DNA of 64,000 bases from OLB6 sp964467455 (GCA_964467455.1 CAYXQJ010000013.1:1-64000); one strand, 5' to 3'; numbered from the stretch's first letter, positions 1-8,565 are shown. The notes: generated from the letters alone by a model not told the origin. Translations and numbers: made by a program.

Positions 1-84
1 GCCGGGAGAGTATAACGCCGGGAGTGACGCCGGGAGAGTATAACGCCGGGAGTGACGCCGGGAGAGTATAACGCCGGGAGTGAT
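1..84. repeat. 28-bp tandem repeat, GCCGGGAG family (array A1)
   Basis: Three near-perfect 28-bp units alternate a GCCGGGAGAGTATAA half with a GCCGGGAGTGA half. The array abuts the 3' end of the BNR gene at 86-1138. A second array of the same family lies just upstream of that gene at about 1147-1208, so the gene is bracketed by it. The array runs into the left edge of the window, so its true length is unknown. Confidence 0.9.
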
Positions 85-85
85 G

Positions 86-1138
86 CTACCGAACGAGGCG
101 GAGGCCCTTCCCCCTCACCACCTCCGTCCCCGTCAGCAGCAACCCGCTCTTGAGTTCGATCACGCCGAACGTTCCCACGCCGGCCACCTTCGTGACCGTA
201 GTGAGATCCGCGCTTAGACGCAGCAGCGGCGTCTGTGTGATCTCCAACGGAACGGTCACGATGGATCCGTCTTTGCACGCGATCAGACCGTGAATGTTCG
301 TGAGTTCTGCGGGCAACACGACAGGATCCCACGACGTTCCATCACGCGTCGCCATCGCCGTCGGCGTGCCGTCCTTCTTTGTGCGCACAGCCAGCAGTCG
401 TCCGTCCCGCAGCGTCACCAAGGCGTTGACCGAACCGCCGAGCGGACTAATGATCATGGACCACGTCGCCCCCTGATCCTGAGAAAAGAGGATGCGTCCA
501 CTCGTCATGCCCACCCAAAGCGCATCGCCGAAACGGGCGGTGCTGCGGTGGTTGCGTTCGGCGATCTGCTCCTGACCGAAGGCCGTTTGCGCCATCGAGA
601 CGGTCCAGGTCATGCCCGCGTCGGTGGTGCGGCTTAACACCCATTTGTGCTCGATCTTGCGGCCGACGCTTCCGAACACGATGCCGACGTTCGGGCTAAA
701 GAAATGAACGCTGTGAATGCGCTCCACCTTCACGTCGGCGGGCGCCACCACCGTCCAGCTCTTCCCGCCGTCGCGGGTGCGCATCACCTCCAGCGTGTCC
801 TCCACCTCGTCACGGATCAACGTCGCCCATGCTTCTTGAGATGTGAGGGGGCAGATGTCGGCGCCCCATCTCCACCAGTTTTCGGTGATCGTCGATGACG
901 CCCAGGTCTTCCCTTCATCCGTGCTGCGGACGGCAAAGACGCCGGCGACGGTAGGCAATAGGTCCATCGAGCTGGAGGTGATCCCCCAGATCGAACCGTC
1001 GAACCCGCGCTCCAGCTGCACCACGGCATTGGTCTGCGCGTCGAGGCCGACATTGATGTCTTGGGCGTGAAGGGGCAGTCCAACATGGAGCACTGCGAGG
1101 AGGGATATGGCAACGGGGAGTCGGGCGTGAAACGTCAT
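86..1138 (-). CDS. Secreted BNR/Ycf48-like beta-propeller protein
   Basis: A 350-residue protein with an N-terminal signal peptide (hydrophobic stretch at about residues 8-24, ending LHAQ). Asp-box/BNR-type motifs are visible: STDEGKTW, TRDGGKSW, TTDAGMTW, SQDQGATW. These mark blades of a sialidase/Ycf48-type propeller exported from the cytoplasm. No T9SS sorting domain is evident at the C terminus, which ends in a basic RLVR. A TATCTTCA hexamer-like box lies only a few bases before the ATG, and 28-bp repeats flank both ends. Substrate or partner is unknown. The fold call is fairly safe; function is not. Confidence 0.75.
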   Translation of the reverse strand: MTFHARLPVAISLLAVLHVGLPLHAQDINVGLDAQTNAVVQLERGFDGSIWGITSSSMDLLPTVAGVFAVRSTDEGKTWASSTITENWWRWGADICPLTSQEAWATLIRDEVEDTLEVMRTRDGGKSWTVVAPADVKVERIHSVHFFSPNVGIVFGSVGRKIEHKWVLSRTTDAGMTWTVSMAQTAFGQEQIAERNHRSTARFGDALWVGMTSGRILFSQDQGATWSMIISPLGGSVNALVTLRDGRLLAVRTKKDGTPTAMATRDGTSWDPVVLPAELTNIHGLIACKDGSIVTVPLEITQTPLLRLSADLTTVTKVAGVGTFGVIELKSGLLLTGTEVVRGKGLRLVR

Positions 1139-1146
1139 GCCGTGAA

Positions 1147-1208
1147 GATAACGCCGGGAGAGTATAACGCCGGGAGTGACGCCGGGAGAGTATAACGCCG
1201 GGAGAGGT
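1147..1208. repeat. 28-bp tandem repeat, GCCGGGAG family (array A2)
   Basis: About two units of the same GCCGGGAGAGTATAA / GCCGGGAGTGA repeat as at the left edge. It fills the gap between two divergent genes, the BNR gene on the minus strand and the prolyl isomerase gene on the plus strand, so any promoters must overlap it. Confidence 0.9.
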
Positions 1209-1212
1209 AACT

Positions 1213-3063
1213 TTGGCGCTTATGCAAAGCCTCTTTTTAGAGTTGTCGGGTGAAAGTACCCCCGACAACAGTTGTCGGGTGAAAGTTGTCGGGTGTACTT
1301 TCACCCGACAACTTTTCCTTGTGTTGTTCCTTCTCCCCACCCTCGCCGCCGCCCAGCCCGCCGGCGTCGTCAACGGCGACACCATCTTCCTCGAGTCCTA
1401 CTCCCGCGAGGTCGGACGCCGCGCCCAACTCAACATGCAAACGCAGGCGCTCTCGGCGTCCGACGTGCTGCAGTCCACATGGCTCGACATGGTCGATGAA
1501 CGGCTGCTCTGGCAAGAGTCGGCACGACGTGGCATCGAGGTCACACAACGTGACGTCGACAGCGTGCTGCTCACCGCCACACCCGACTTCGTCAAACGCG
1601 GCGTGCTGAATGATCAAGGGAAGTTCGACCCGGAATTGCTCTGGGCCATGCTCGCCCGGCCCGACTCGCTCGTCAAGGCCCGCGGACGCAACCTCACACC
1701 GGAACAACTACAACAACAAAGCGATCAACTCCGCGCGTCGATGAGCGAGCTGCGCAATCGGACGGCAAGCTTCATACGCCTGCAACGACTCCGCAAGTCC
1801 GTCGAAGCACTCACCCCCATCGACAGCGCTCAACTGCGCAAGAGCTTCGAAGAAGCGTCCACCACCGTGCACGCCGATCTTGTCTACGTACCATGTGCCC
1901 CCTTCCAACAAGAGCCAACAGAGGCGGAGATCAAGGCGTGGTATGCGAAGCACCCGGATCGGTACAAGACCGATGAAGAGCTGCGGCGGATCGCCTTCCT
2001 AACGTGGAAGATGACGGCGTCGCCTGTGGATTCAACGCTCGTGCTGGAGAATGTGAAGGCCTTTGTTGAGCTGCTCAACACGAATAAGAACAAAACGAAG
2101 CGCGATTCGATCTGGAATTCCGTGGCCGAAACGGTCGCATCGGGATTTGTGCGCCTGCATCCGGATTCCGCAAACCAACGTGAATTCTATCGCGCCGTCA
2201 AAGGCGCCAAGGTTGGCAACGCCGTCGGCCCGATCATCCACCCCACCGGCGTGCACGTGATGCTCATCGATTCCATCAAAGGCAAGACGTATGTCGTGCG
2301 AGCCGCCGTCACGGATATCGAACCGTCGCAAGAAACGGTCGACTCCATCCTGCGCGAGGTCAACACCGCCATGGAGATGTATGAACGCGGCAAACCCTTC
2401 GGCGAACTCGCCCAAGGCTTCAACCGGCCCATCGAAATGTCGCCCTTCTTCAAACGTGGCGACCAACTGTTCGCATCGTATCGGTTGATCGACGTCGCCT
2501 TCCGCACCCAAGTCGCCGCCATGTGCGACCCCGTCGACGCTCCCGACCGCGGCGTCATCCTCGCCGTCGTCACCGACAGCATCGCCCCCGGCCCCATGCC
2601 CATCGAATCCGCCGAACCCGCCATCGTCGACGACCTCCGTCGCGAGCAGGCCTGCACGATCATGGAAAAGGATGTTAAGGGGCTGACCAGTATCGTCACC
2701 CGACTCGATGACGGCCGCATGCTCGTCGGCGCTCCCATCAAGAACGGCACCATCCTCAACGACATCACCATCGACCTCACCGGCATGATGGGCCAAGAGA
2801 TCTACGACCCCCTCGCCGCCCGCGCCGTCTGCAACGCCTCCGCCCCCGGCCTCATGGGCCCCTTCCGCGGCGACGCCGGCTGGTACATGGTCAACATCCG
2901 CTCCATCACCCGCCCCAACCCCGACGACTATCCACTCTACCTCCAACTCCGCGGCGAAGACCTCGTCGCCCAACAACGCGCCAACACCTGGGAAACCTGG
3001 AAGAACGCCGTGAGAAAGAATGCGAAGATCGAGGATCTGAGGTGGCAGTATTTTCGGTACTAG
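1213..3063 (+). CDS. SurA/PpiC-like periplasmic peptidyl-prolyl isomerase
   Basis: A 616-residue protein. After a leader (hydrophobic LFLVLFLLPTLAAAQ near residues 34-48) comes a SurA-N-type region starting VVNGDTIFLESYSREV, with long alpha-helical segments. A parvulin-like domain follows (VGPIIHPTGVHVMLIDSIKG at about residues 337-356), then a second helical part. The family folds outer-membrane and secreted proteins in the periplasm. The start is uncertain: the first 33 residues are encoded by an inverted GTTGTCGGGTGAAAG repeat, and a GTG at 1279 or 1321 would give a more normal signal peptide. Confidence 0.75.
   Translation: MALMQSLFLELSGESTPDNSCRVKVVGCTFTRQLFLVLFLLPTLAAAQPAGVVNGDTIFLESYSREVGRRAQLNMQTQALSASDVLQSTWLDMVDERLLWQESARRGIEVTQRDVDSVLLTATPDFVKRGVLNDQGKFDPELLWAMLARPDSLVKARGRNLTPEQLQQQSDQLRASMSELRNRTASFIRLQRLRKSVEALTPIDSAQLRKSFEEASTTVHADLVYVPCAPFQQEPTEAEIKAWYAKHPDRYKTDEELRRIAFLTWKMTASPVDSTLVLENVKAFVELLNTNKNKTKRDSIWNSVAETVASGFVRLHPDSANQREFYRAVKGAKVGNAVGPIIHPTGVHVMLIDSIKGKTYVVRAAVTDIEPSQETVDSILREVNTAMEMYERGKPFGELAQGFNRPIEMSPFFKRGDQLFASYRLIDVAFRTQVAAMCDPVDAPDRGVILAVVTDSIAPGPMPIESAEPAIVDDLRREQACTIMEKDVKGLTSIVTRLDDGRMLVGAPIKNGTILNDITIDLTGMMGQEIYDPLAARAVCNASAPGLMGPFRGDAGWYMVNIRSITRPNPDDYPLYLQLRGEDLVAQQRANTWETWKNAVRKNAKIEDLRWQYFRY
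1246..1315. repeat. Inverted/direct GTTGTCGGGTGAAAGT repeat
   Basis: Three forward copies of GTTGTCGGGTGAAAG are followed by an inverted copy ending in CCCGACAAC, so the tract can fold into a long hairpin. It lies inside the 5' end of the prolyl isomerase reading frame, just before its hydrophobic leader. It resembles the GCCGGG repeats nearby in core (G[C/T]CGGG) and in its palindromic arrangement. Confidence 0.85.
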
Positions 3064-3156
3064 CGTCTAGCGTCCTTCGTCCTTCGTCCGACGTCCGTTA
3101 CATGGCACTTGGCACTTGGCACCTGGCACCTGGCACTTGGCACCTGGCACCTGGCT
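3064..3156. repeat. Heptamer arrays: CGTCCTT-type then GGCACCT/GGCACTT-type
   Basis: Immediately after the stop codon of the prolyl isomerase come degenerate heptamers of the CGTCCTT/CGTCCGA type (about 3064-3097), then seven to eight heptamers GGCACTT or GGCACCT (about 3103-3156). The second array runs right up to the stop codon of the four-helix-bundle gene on the other strand. Confidence 0.9.
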
Positions 3157-3507
3157 CTACTCCCTCAACCTCCTTCGTAGTGCATTCAACATCTGCGTGA
3201 CGCGCTCGATGAGTTCGTTTGCGTCAGCGAGTTGCTCTGGTTTGAGATAACCGAAACGCAGCGCCAACACTAAACACGTTTCTACTTCGCGCAGTGAACC
3301 GCGGGAAATGTCGATGAAGCGTGCAAACTCACGCGACGAAGCACTTGCCGATCCCTCCGCAATGTTGAGTGGCACCGACATCGACGCCCGTCGCAGCTGA
3401 TCGATCAACGCATACCGCTCATCCCGCGGCAGCCGCTTGTTAACATTGTGGATCGCCTCAGCAAGATCGACCGCGGCGACCCACACATCAAGATCTTTGT
3501 AGCCCAT
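3157..3507 (-). CDS. Four-helix bundle protein (S23/IVP family)
   Basis: A 116-residue protein beginning MGYKDLDVWVAAVDLAEAI, with the family's central DQLRRASMSVPLNIAEGSA block and a C-terminal EVETCLVLALRFGYL helix. The family (TIGR02436) was first seen in 23S rRNA intervening sequences but is common as free-standing genes; the molecular role is unknown. I chose the internal Met because it matches the family start; an upstream Met at 3546 would add 13 unrelated residues. Inverted copies of the GGACG heptamer array flank the gene on both sides. Confidence 0.85.
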   Translation of the reverse strand: MGYKDLDVWVAAVDLAEAIHNVNKRLPRDERYALIDQLRRASMSVPLNIAEGSASASSREFARFIDISRGSLREVETCLVLALRFGYLKPEQLADANELIERVTQMLNALRRRLRE

Positions 3508-3544
3508 ATACTGCCTACGTACAGCCACCACCCAAAAACGTGAC

Positions 3545-4228
3545 ATGACTCACCACGATTCTTCAGAAGGACGACGGACGAAGGACGCCGGACGTCTTGA
3601 CAATGGACGACGGACGCCGGACGACGGACGTCTAATCGTCCTCGACTTCGGCAACGTCCTCTACTCCATCGACTTCACCCGCACCGTGTGCGCCTTTGAA
3701 GCGCTTGCCGGATACAACGGCGTGCCCATCCGCTTCGGTGTGGATGATCAGGACGAGTTATTCTTCCGCATCGACCGCGGCGAACTCACCACGGTAGAAT
3801 TCCGCGCCGCACTGCGCGAGAAGTTCGGATTCACCTGCACCGATGCAGAGATCGACCGTGCATGGTGTGCGATCCTGATCGCCCCCTTCCCCTTCATCGA
3901 AAAGGTGATCTCTGATATTAGGGGGCGGTTTGTTGGCGCTCGTGTGGTGATGCTGTCCAATATCTCGGAGCTGCATCTGGGGCAGATCGGGGCACGCCTT
4001 AGCGTGCCCCTGGACGATTTCTATTTCAGCTGCCGCATCGGTCTCCGCAAACCGTCACCCGAGGTGTTCTTGTATGTGTGTGAACGCGAGGGGGTGGCGC
4101 CGAACGACTGTGTGTTGTTCGATGATTCGGCGGCGAACTGTGCGGCGGCGATGCAGTTGGGGATGAAGGTGTCGCGTGTTACGCCGGGAGATCCTGACCT
4201 CGCGTTTCGCGAGCTACAAGGAGCATGA
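3545..4228 (+). CDS. HAD-family hydrolase
   Basis: A 227-residue haloacid dehalogenase-like hydrolase, probably a phosphatase. Motif I is LDFGNVLY at about residues 34-41, motif II is the VVMLSN block, the motif III lysine is in IGLRKPSPEVF, and motif IV is VLFDDSAANCAAA. The second Asp of the usual DxD is replaced (DFGN), as in YihX/glucose-1-phosphatase relatives. The first 30 or so residues (EGRRTKDAGR... GRRTPDDGR) are translated from GGACG heptamer repeats and are not part of the family. Its 3' end overlaps the convergent MFS gene by about 50 bp. Confidence 0.8.
   Translation: MTHHDSSEGRRTKDAGRLDNGRRTPDDGRLIVLDFGNVLYSIDFTRTVCAFEALAGYNGVPIRFGVDDQDELFFRIDRGELTTVEFRAALREKFGFTCTDAEIDRAWCAILIAPFPFIEKVISDIRGRFVGARVVMLSNISELHLGQIGARLSVPLDDFYFSCRIGLRKPSPEVFLYVCEREGVAPNDCVLFDDSAANCAAAMQLGMKVSRVTPGDPDLAFRELQGA
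3567..3632. repeat. GGACGNN heptamer array inside HAD 5' end
   Basis: Degenerate heptamers GGACGAC, GGACGAA, GGACGCC and GGACGTC, in inverted orientation relative to the array at 3064-3097. They encode the extra N-terminal residues of the HAD protein. Confidence 0.9.
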
Positions 4229-5390
4229 CGAGGCCGACAACATAAGCGGCGCCGAAGGTGAAGATGGCTTTGTCGTAGCCGCCGAGCCAGTTGATGAGGA
4301 GTCCGGCAGAGATGACGGCGACGGTGGTGACGAGACGTCCGACGTTGAAGCAGATGCCCGTGGCTGCACCGCGAATGAGTGTTGGGAAGAGCTCGGGCAC
4401 ATAGCCCACGAGCACACCTTGGTTGATGCCGATGAAGGCGCTGAGGAGAAATGCCAATGACATCAAATAGATGCCCGGCACCTGAGCCGAAGAAAAGATG
4501 ATGGCCGTGAGGGCAAGACAGCCGATATAGCCGATGGCGGCAGCACCGCGACGTCCGAGGCGTTCGGTGAGAGGTCCGCTGAAGAATCCGCCCGCCACAC
4601 TACCCAAGCCCAGGGCAAGCGTCGTAGCGGCACGGTTGGTTTGAGCTGCGTCGGCCGGTCCGATAGAGCCAACCCATGTAGGCATCCAGACGAAGACGGC
4701 CCATAGGCCAATGAGCATCGAACCAAAGAGCGCTGTGCCAATGATCAGATCTCGACGATAGACAAGGTCAACAATGTGTTCACGAGCCATCGAACGCTCA
4801 CGATGTTCTTGTTCGGACATGACCCAACGATCACTTTCCTTGACAACAAACAGGATGGCGATCCCTAGCACGATGGTAGAACCGCCGATCTGATAGGCCA
4901 GACGCCAATCATCAACAACGTTACCGATCGCACCGGTGGCGATCAGTCCTACCGGAAATGCGTTCGCAAGGATGCCGATCATTCGCGACCGACCAACTAC
5001 GCCCCACGCCTCCGAGACCAAGACTGCGCCGAGGAGAAGAATACTGCCGGCACCGGCACCGGTGATGAAGCGGATCACGTACAGCACAACAACATTTGGC
5101 GACCAAGCCGTACTCACGATGCCGATGGTACAGACCATCACGCTGAGAAAGAGTGCCATCCGACGTCCGATGCGATCAGCGATCGCGCCGAGTAGGATCG
5201 CACCCACCGACCAACCGAACAGATACATCGCACCGGCCGTGGATCCGACGTGAGCGATCGTCTCGCGGTCGGACATTCCGGTGAGATCCTTGACGATCAC
5301 CGGCAGGTAGGCGCTGAACAACGTGCCCGAGATCCCGGCGGCGACGATGGCCAGATAGGCCACAACGAACAACATCATGCGTGAGGTCAT
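4179..5390 (-). CDS. MFS transporter
   Basis: A 403-residue major facilitator superfamily permease with about 12 hydrophobic helices. The family loop motif is visible as GAIADRIGRRMALF between helices 2 and 3, with the related PLTERLGRRGAAA in the second half. It resembles the sugar/aromatic-acid:H+ symporter branch, but substrate cannot be told from sequence. The gene is divergent from the cobalamin-riboswitch gene. A TATCTTTG box ends only a few bases before the ATG, which would make the mRNA nearly leaderless. Its TAA stop overlaps a GCCGGGAGA repeat fragment. Confidence 0.85.
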   Translation of the reverse strand: MTSRMMLFVVAYLAIVAAGISGTLFSAYLPVIVKDLTGMSDRETIAHVGSTAGAMYLFGWSVGAILLGAIADRIGRRMALFLSVMVCTIGIVSTAWSPNVVVLYVIRFITGAGAGSILLLGAVLVSEAWGVVGRSRMIGILANAFPVGLIATGAIGNVVDDWRLAYQIGGSTIVLGIAILFVVKESDRWVMSEQEHRERSMAREHIVDLVYRRDLIIGTALFGSMLIGLWAVFVWMPTWVGSIGPADAAQTNRAATTLALGLGSVAGGFFSGPLTERLGRRGAAAIGYIGCLALTAIIFSSAQVPGIYLMSLAFLLSAFIGINQGVLVGYVPELFPTLIRGAATGICFNVGRLVTTVAVISAGLLINWLGGYDKAIFTFGAAYVVGLVMLLVARETRGQDLPA

Positions 5391-5431
5391 GGGGCAAAGA
5401 TATCCTTCTCGTATCTTCGCGCCGTAACCAA

Positions 5432-5626
5432 TGACCCGGTCGCTGAGCGATCAGCGTGAAAAGGGAAGCGGGTGTAACTCCCGCGCGGTCGCGCCGCCGT
5501 AACGGAAGACGATCTGTCCACGCCCCCTACCAACTTTTTGTGAAGGGGGCAGCCACTGATGGCACAGCACCATCGGGAAGGCCGTGACAGAGAGGATGAC
5601 GCCGAAGCCGGAAGACCTGCCGTGTC
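5432..5626 (+). promoter_or_regulatory. Cobalamin (B12) riboswitch
   Basis: The leader has the class hallmarks in order: AAAAGGGAAGCGGGTG with the paired ACTCCCGC, a GCGCCGCCGTAACGG segment, a variable hairpin (CGCCCCCTACC pairing with GAAGGGGGC), then AGCCACTGATGG, CACCATCGGGAAGGC and the distal GACGCCGAAGCCGGAAGACC. A closing stem GGTC/GACC joins the ends. It lies 67 bp upstream of the BtuG-like gene on the same strand. It should repress expression when adenosylcobalamin or a related corrinoid is abundant; whether by termination or by hiding the ribosome site I cannot decide. Confidence 0.92.
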
Positions 5627-5692
5627 ATCATCATCAAATTGCAGCCGATGTGCTGCACCGTTGCGCTGAACAACGGGAACAAGGATACCGTC

Positions 5693-6976
5693 ATGCGTAT
5701 ACTCGCATGCCTGATGGTCGCCATTGTGGCGACGTCTTCACTCTTTTCGCAAACGTTGATCACGACGGTGCCCACGGCCACTCGTCCGGTCTGCTTGATC
5801 GCCGACGGCGATCGCATGCACGTGCTGACCGACCAGATCGACCTCAACTACAACGGCGCCAAGGACGACGGCGACTCCGAGGCCACGTGGCAGATCGTGA
5901 ATGCCACAACGTATGAAACGATCCGCACGCTCACGTTCCCATGGACGTGGGTGCGGGCTAGCCGGCCGGTGATCGATCGTGCAACGGGTCTGCTGTACCT
6001 CGCCGTCGGCGACACGGTGTGGGCGTATACGACGCTCACCCAGCAACGTTCCTCCGAGCCCGTGTTTATTGGTCCGGCAACGGCCTTGGGTCTGCATCCC
6101 GACAACGACCACCTCTATGTGGCACAGCGCACGTCCTTTACAGATCCGGGCACGGTCGTTGACGTGAATTTGATCGACCGTACGACAACGTCGGCAACTG
6201 TTGAAGTGAACCCGCAGATGACGATCGGCCATCGCGGTGCCTTTATTCCGCGGATCGCCATCACGGTGAACGAAGGCAACTACGGCGCCGGTGACGGTAC
6301 GCTGACGTTCTGGGACGGCACGAACGTCCTCACGCTTGGTGTCGGCGACACTCCGAACCACATCTACGTGAACCCCGACGCCCCCTCAACAGGATATGTG
6401 ACGTGTAATGGTTCGCACAACATCGTGGTGGTCGAACTTGACGGTCGATATGCCATTGACACCTTCGCCATTCCGACGTCGGGATTTGATGGTCCGCGCG
6501 AGAGCACGATGTTCGACGGCGTGTTGTATGTGAGCACGTATGCGGGCACGGTGATCGCGTTGAATGCCGTCACGGGCGAGTGGATCTACACGCTGGAGAC
6601 GGACGCCAAGATCGACGCGTTGGCGTTTTATCAGAACGCTTTGTGGGTAGCGCGTTCGTATGAGAAGGGCGGATACGCGCCGGTACCGAATGTGAATGTC
6701 TACGACATCCGCCTGACGTCGGTCCGTGACGCCATCGACCGCACCACGGAGCGTCGGGCCATCTTGGTCACGCAGCCCACGGTGTCGGTGCCCGCGCTCA
6801 ACGCTGAACGTCCGCTCACCCTCATCAACCTGCAGGGGGCGAGCACTCCCGCTAACGTCGTAGACCGCGCCACAGCGACGGTGAGCGTGGAGGGCGTGGC
6901 GCCGGGGGTGTACGTCCTAACCGACGGCACCACCTCCATCGTCCTCATGCTGCCGGGGAGCATTGCTGCCGGGTAA
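5693..6976 (+). CDS. BtuG-like secreted beta-propeller under B12 riboswitch
   Basis: A 427-residue exported protein. The signal peptide is MRILACLMVAIVATSSLFSQ, then a YncE/DUF5074-type propeller (ATRPVCLIADGDRMHVL; ITVNEGNYGAGDGTLTFWD; GVGDTPNHIYVNP; NGSHNIVVVELDG). The C-terminal segment (about residues 340-420, ending APGVYVLTDGTTSIVLM) looks like a T9SS sorting domain. In Bacteroides the DUF5074 protein BtuG captures cobalamin on the cell surface; the riboswitch supports the same job here. The start was chosen for AAGGA before the ATG and a complete signal peptide. The last residues, LPGSIAAG and the stop, come from a 29-bp repeat. No btuB is adjacent. Confidence 0.75.
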   Translation: MRILACLMVAIVATSSLFSQTLITTVPTATRPVCLIADGDRMHVLTDQIDLNYNGAKDDGDSEATWQIVNATTYETIRTLTFPWTWVRASRPVIDRATGLLYLAVGDTVWAYTTLTQQRSSEPVFIGPATALGLHPDNDHLYVAQRTSFTDPGTVVDVNLIDRTTTSATVEVNPQMTIGHRGAFIPRIAITVNEGNYGAGDGTLTFWDGTNVLTLGVGDTPNHIYVNPDAPSTGYVTCNGSHNIVVVELDGRYAIDTFAIPTSGFDGPRESTMFDGVLYVSTYAGTVIALNAVTGEWIYTLETDAKIDALAFYQNALWVARSYEKGGYAPVPNVNVYDIRLTSVRDAIDRTTERRAILVTQPTVSVPALNAERPLTLINLQGASTPANVVDRATATVSVEGVAPGVYVLTDGTTSIVLMLPGSIAAG

Positions 6977-7990
6977 CGCTGCCGGGGAGCATTGCTGCCG
7001 GGTAAGAAGGGGTAGAATTGCGAAAAATGCCCCAATAAAAAGCGTCGCAGACGAACCAAATGCATCCCACACAACGCCAGCAACGACGCTTGCAACAAGC
7101 ATCATCAGACCGCTAATAAGATTGAAGACACCGTAGGCCGATCCGCGTAGTTCATGCGTTGTTACGTCGGCGATCATCGCTGATAGTTGTCCTTGGGTAA
7201 AGGCCAAGTGCAGGCCCCATAGACTCACTCCCACCACAAGGGTCCAGATACTGGTCGAAAACCCAAGGACAACATTGGCACCTGAACGGCCCGTACGATC
7301 GGAGACCACTCTGGCGGGATAGGCCGTGGCTGAATACACGATGTTCATCGCCACCAATACTAACGGCACGTACATCATGGCGATGCCGATCTCACGCGCC
7401 TTGAGCAACACGAACGCTTCACTAAACCTCGCCAGCGACAACGTTCCACCGATAACAACGACGCGCCAATATCCCTTCCCCACGTGCTGCAGTGCACGGA
7501 TCGAGATCGTACGACGCACGTCATGTTGTTGGGTAGGGGGCTATTTGACGGCGTAGATCAACACCACAACCGAGAGCAAGGCTGGAAGAACGGCAAGCCA
7601 CAGGACACTTCGGATGTCGTTCAACAACCACCACATGCCGTACATAACCAACACCGGACCTAGGAATGCACCAATGGTGTCAAGCGACTGACGAAGTCCA
7701 ACTGCCGCACCTCGAATACCTTTGCCGCTCCGATCTACAAACCGTGCAGCAAGCACCAATCCAGCACCATTCGCCAAGGGGAAGAGCGGCTTGCTCAGGG
7801 CAGCCAGTCCGTAGCCGAACACAGCCAGCATCTTTCGTTTGACAAGTCGATCGCTGATCACTCCTGAGAACACTTTTGCGATCATCGCCGTCGACTCTGC
7901 TCGGACGAGGTATCCATCAGCAAGCTCACAACGCCGAGAGCCCAGATCCTGCCAGGCATGGATCTACCGTTGCGAAGCGACATTCCCCGG
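6917..7990 (-). pseudogene. Degraded MFS transporter pseudogene
   Basis: Fragments of one MFS permease family line up in order but are broken. The beginning, IWALGVVSLLMDTSSE (near 7925-7972), is out of frame with the next piece, and the usual segment covering the first helices is missing. The middle piece, 7541-7885, carries KVFSGVISDRL and LAARFVDRSGKGIRGA but jumps straight to AVGLRQSLDT, losing about 15-20 residues normally between two RGA motifs. An in-frame TAG at 7541-7543 then separates it from the C-terminal half (to about 7000), which runs into 29-bp repeats. A deletion with frameshift, an internal deletion and a nonsense codon make function unlikely. Confidence 0.85.
6949..7006. 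repeat. 29-bp tandem repeat, GCTGCCGGG family (array B1)
   Basis: Two 29-bp units, each a GCTGCCGGGGAGCATT half plus a GCTGCCGGGTAA half. The TAA of the first unit is the stop codon of the BtuG-like gene. The reverse strand supplies the last residues of the MFS pseudogene frame. Confidence 0.92.
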
Positions 7991-8087
7991 CATCTTACTT
8001 CCCCGGCAACATTCCCCGGCATCTTACTTCCCCGGCAATGTCGCTGCCGGGTAAACTTACCCGGCACGGACGCTCCCCGGCAAGGTG
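7978..8087. repeat. 29-bp repeats and GCCGGGTAA palindrome (array B2)
   Basis: Two identical 29-bp units (ACATTCCCCGGCATCTTAC plus ten more bases) are followed by a palindrome, GCCGGGTAAACTTACCCGGC, and a further CTCCCCGGCA element. The array fills the gap between the MFS pseudogene and the DUF6702-like gene. Confidence 0.92.
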
Positions 8088-8103
8088 GCTATCTTCGTGG
8101 TGA

Positions 8104-8565
8104 ATGACGCACTATCTCTTCCTCGCTGCCCTGTCGTTTTTCGCCCTGCTCCCGCACGGCGGTGACCGCGTGTATTACACTCTTGCGCCGTCATCGGACT
8201 CGACGATGACGCTGACCGTGCGGATGCACGACCACGACGTCCAGCATCTTCAACGCGACGTGAAGACCGACATCGCCGAACATCTTCTTCAACACATCGC
8301 GATGAAGAACAATGGCACCGCATGTCCTCTCGCCTACCTCGGTAGTTCTGTAACGCGGGGTGATGCGCTCTGGAAATTTCGGGTTGTGCTTGCCCCCTCC
8401 AAGATCGATACGTTGAGTGTGATGATCGATAGTTTCGTTGACGTTGCGCCGAAGATGGAGAATGTAGTGACGATCACGACCGATACGACCGTCTCGTATG
8501 CGCTCAACGCACAACGCACAAGTTTTACGCACATCTTCCATGATCGGACGCAGCATGATCACTAA
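8104..8565 (+). CDS. Exported DUF6702-like protein
   Basis: A 153-residue protein with a short hydrophobic leader (MTHYLFLAALSFFALLPHG). The layout recalls the DUF6702 family of exported proteins: an early TMTLTVRMHDHDVQHL strand-loop, a central NNGTACPLAYLG, a W-containing DALWKFRVVL, and a late VVTITTDTTVSYALNAQRTSFTHIF. I matched this by remembered pattern only. No catalytic motif is visible. The stop overlaps the start of the downstream YHYH gene by 11 bp, so the two are probably co-translated. TATCTTCG lies just before the ATG. Confidence 0.55.
   Translation: MTHYLFLAALSFFALLPHGGDRVYYTLAPSSDSTMTLTVRMHDHDVQHLQRDVKTDIAEHLLQHIAMKNNGTACPLAYLGSSVTRGDALWKFRVVLAPSKIDTLSVMIDSFVDVAPKMENVVTITTDTTVSYALNAQRTSFTHIFHDRTQHDH

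Noticed and set aside
1..84. Possible CRISPR array (28-bp units)
   Set aside because: Units are contiguous with no unique spacers, and related copies occur at other gene junctions; no cas genes are nearby.
2032..2976. Long opposite-strand frame (314 codons) inside the prolyl isomerase gene
   Set aside because: Its composition is the antisense shadow of the coding strand (runs of D, G, H, V) with no family resemblance; similar shadows lie opposite most genes here.
7519..7543. In-frame TAG in the MFS gene as a recoded amber codon (pyrrolysine-like)
   Set aside because: The same gene also has a frameshift and two deletions, so simple pseudogene decay explains the stop.
6949..8087. 29-bp repeats as terminal inverted repeats of an insertion sequence around the MFS fragment
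   Set aside because: No transposase remnants, and the same repeats flank unrelated intact genes. The MFS remains are a decayed resident gene.
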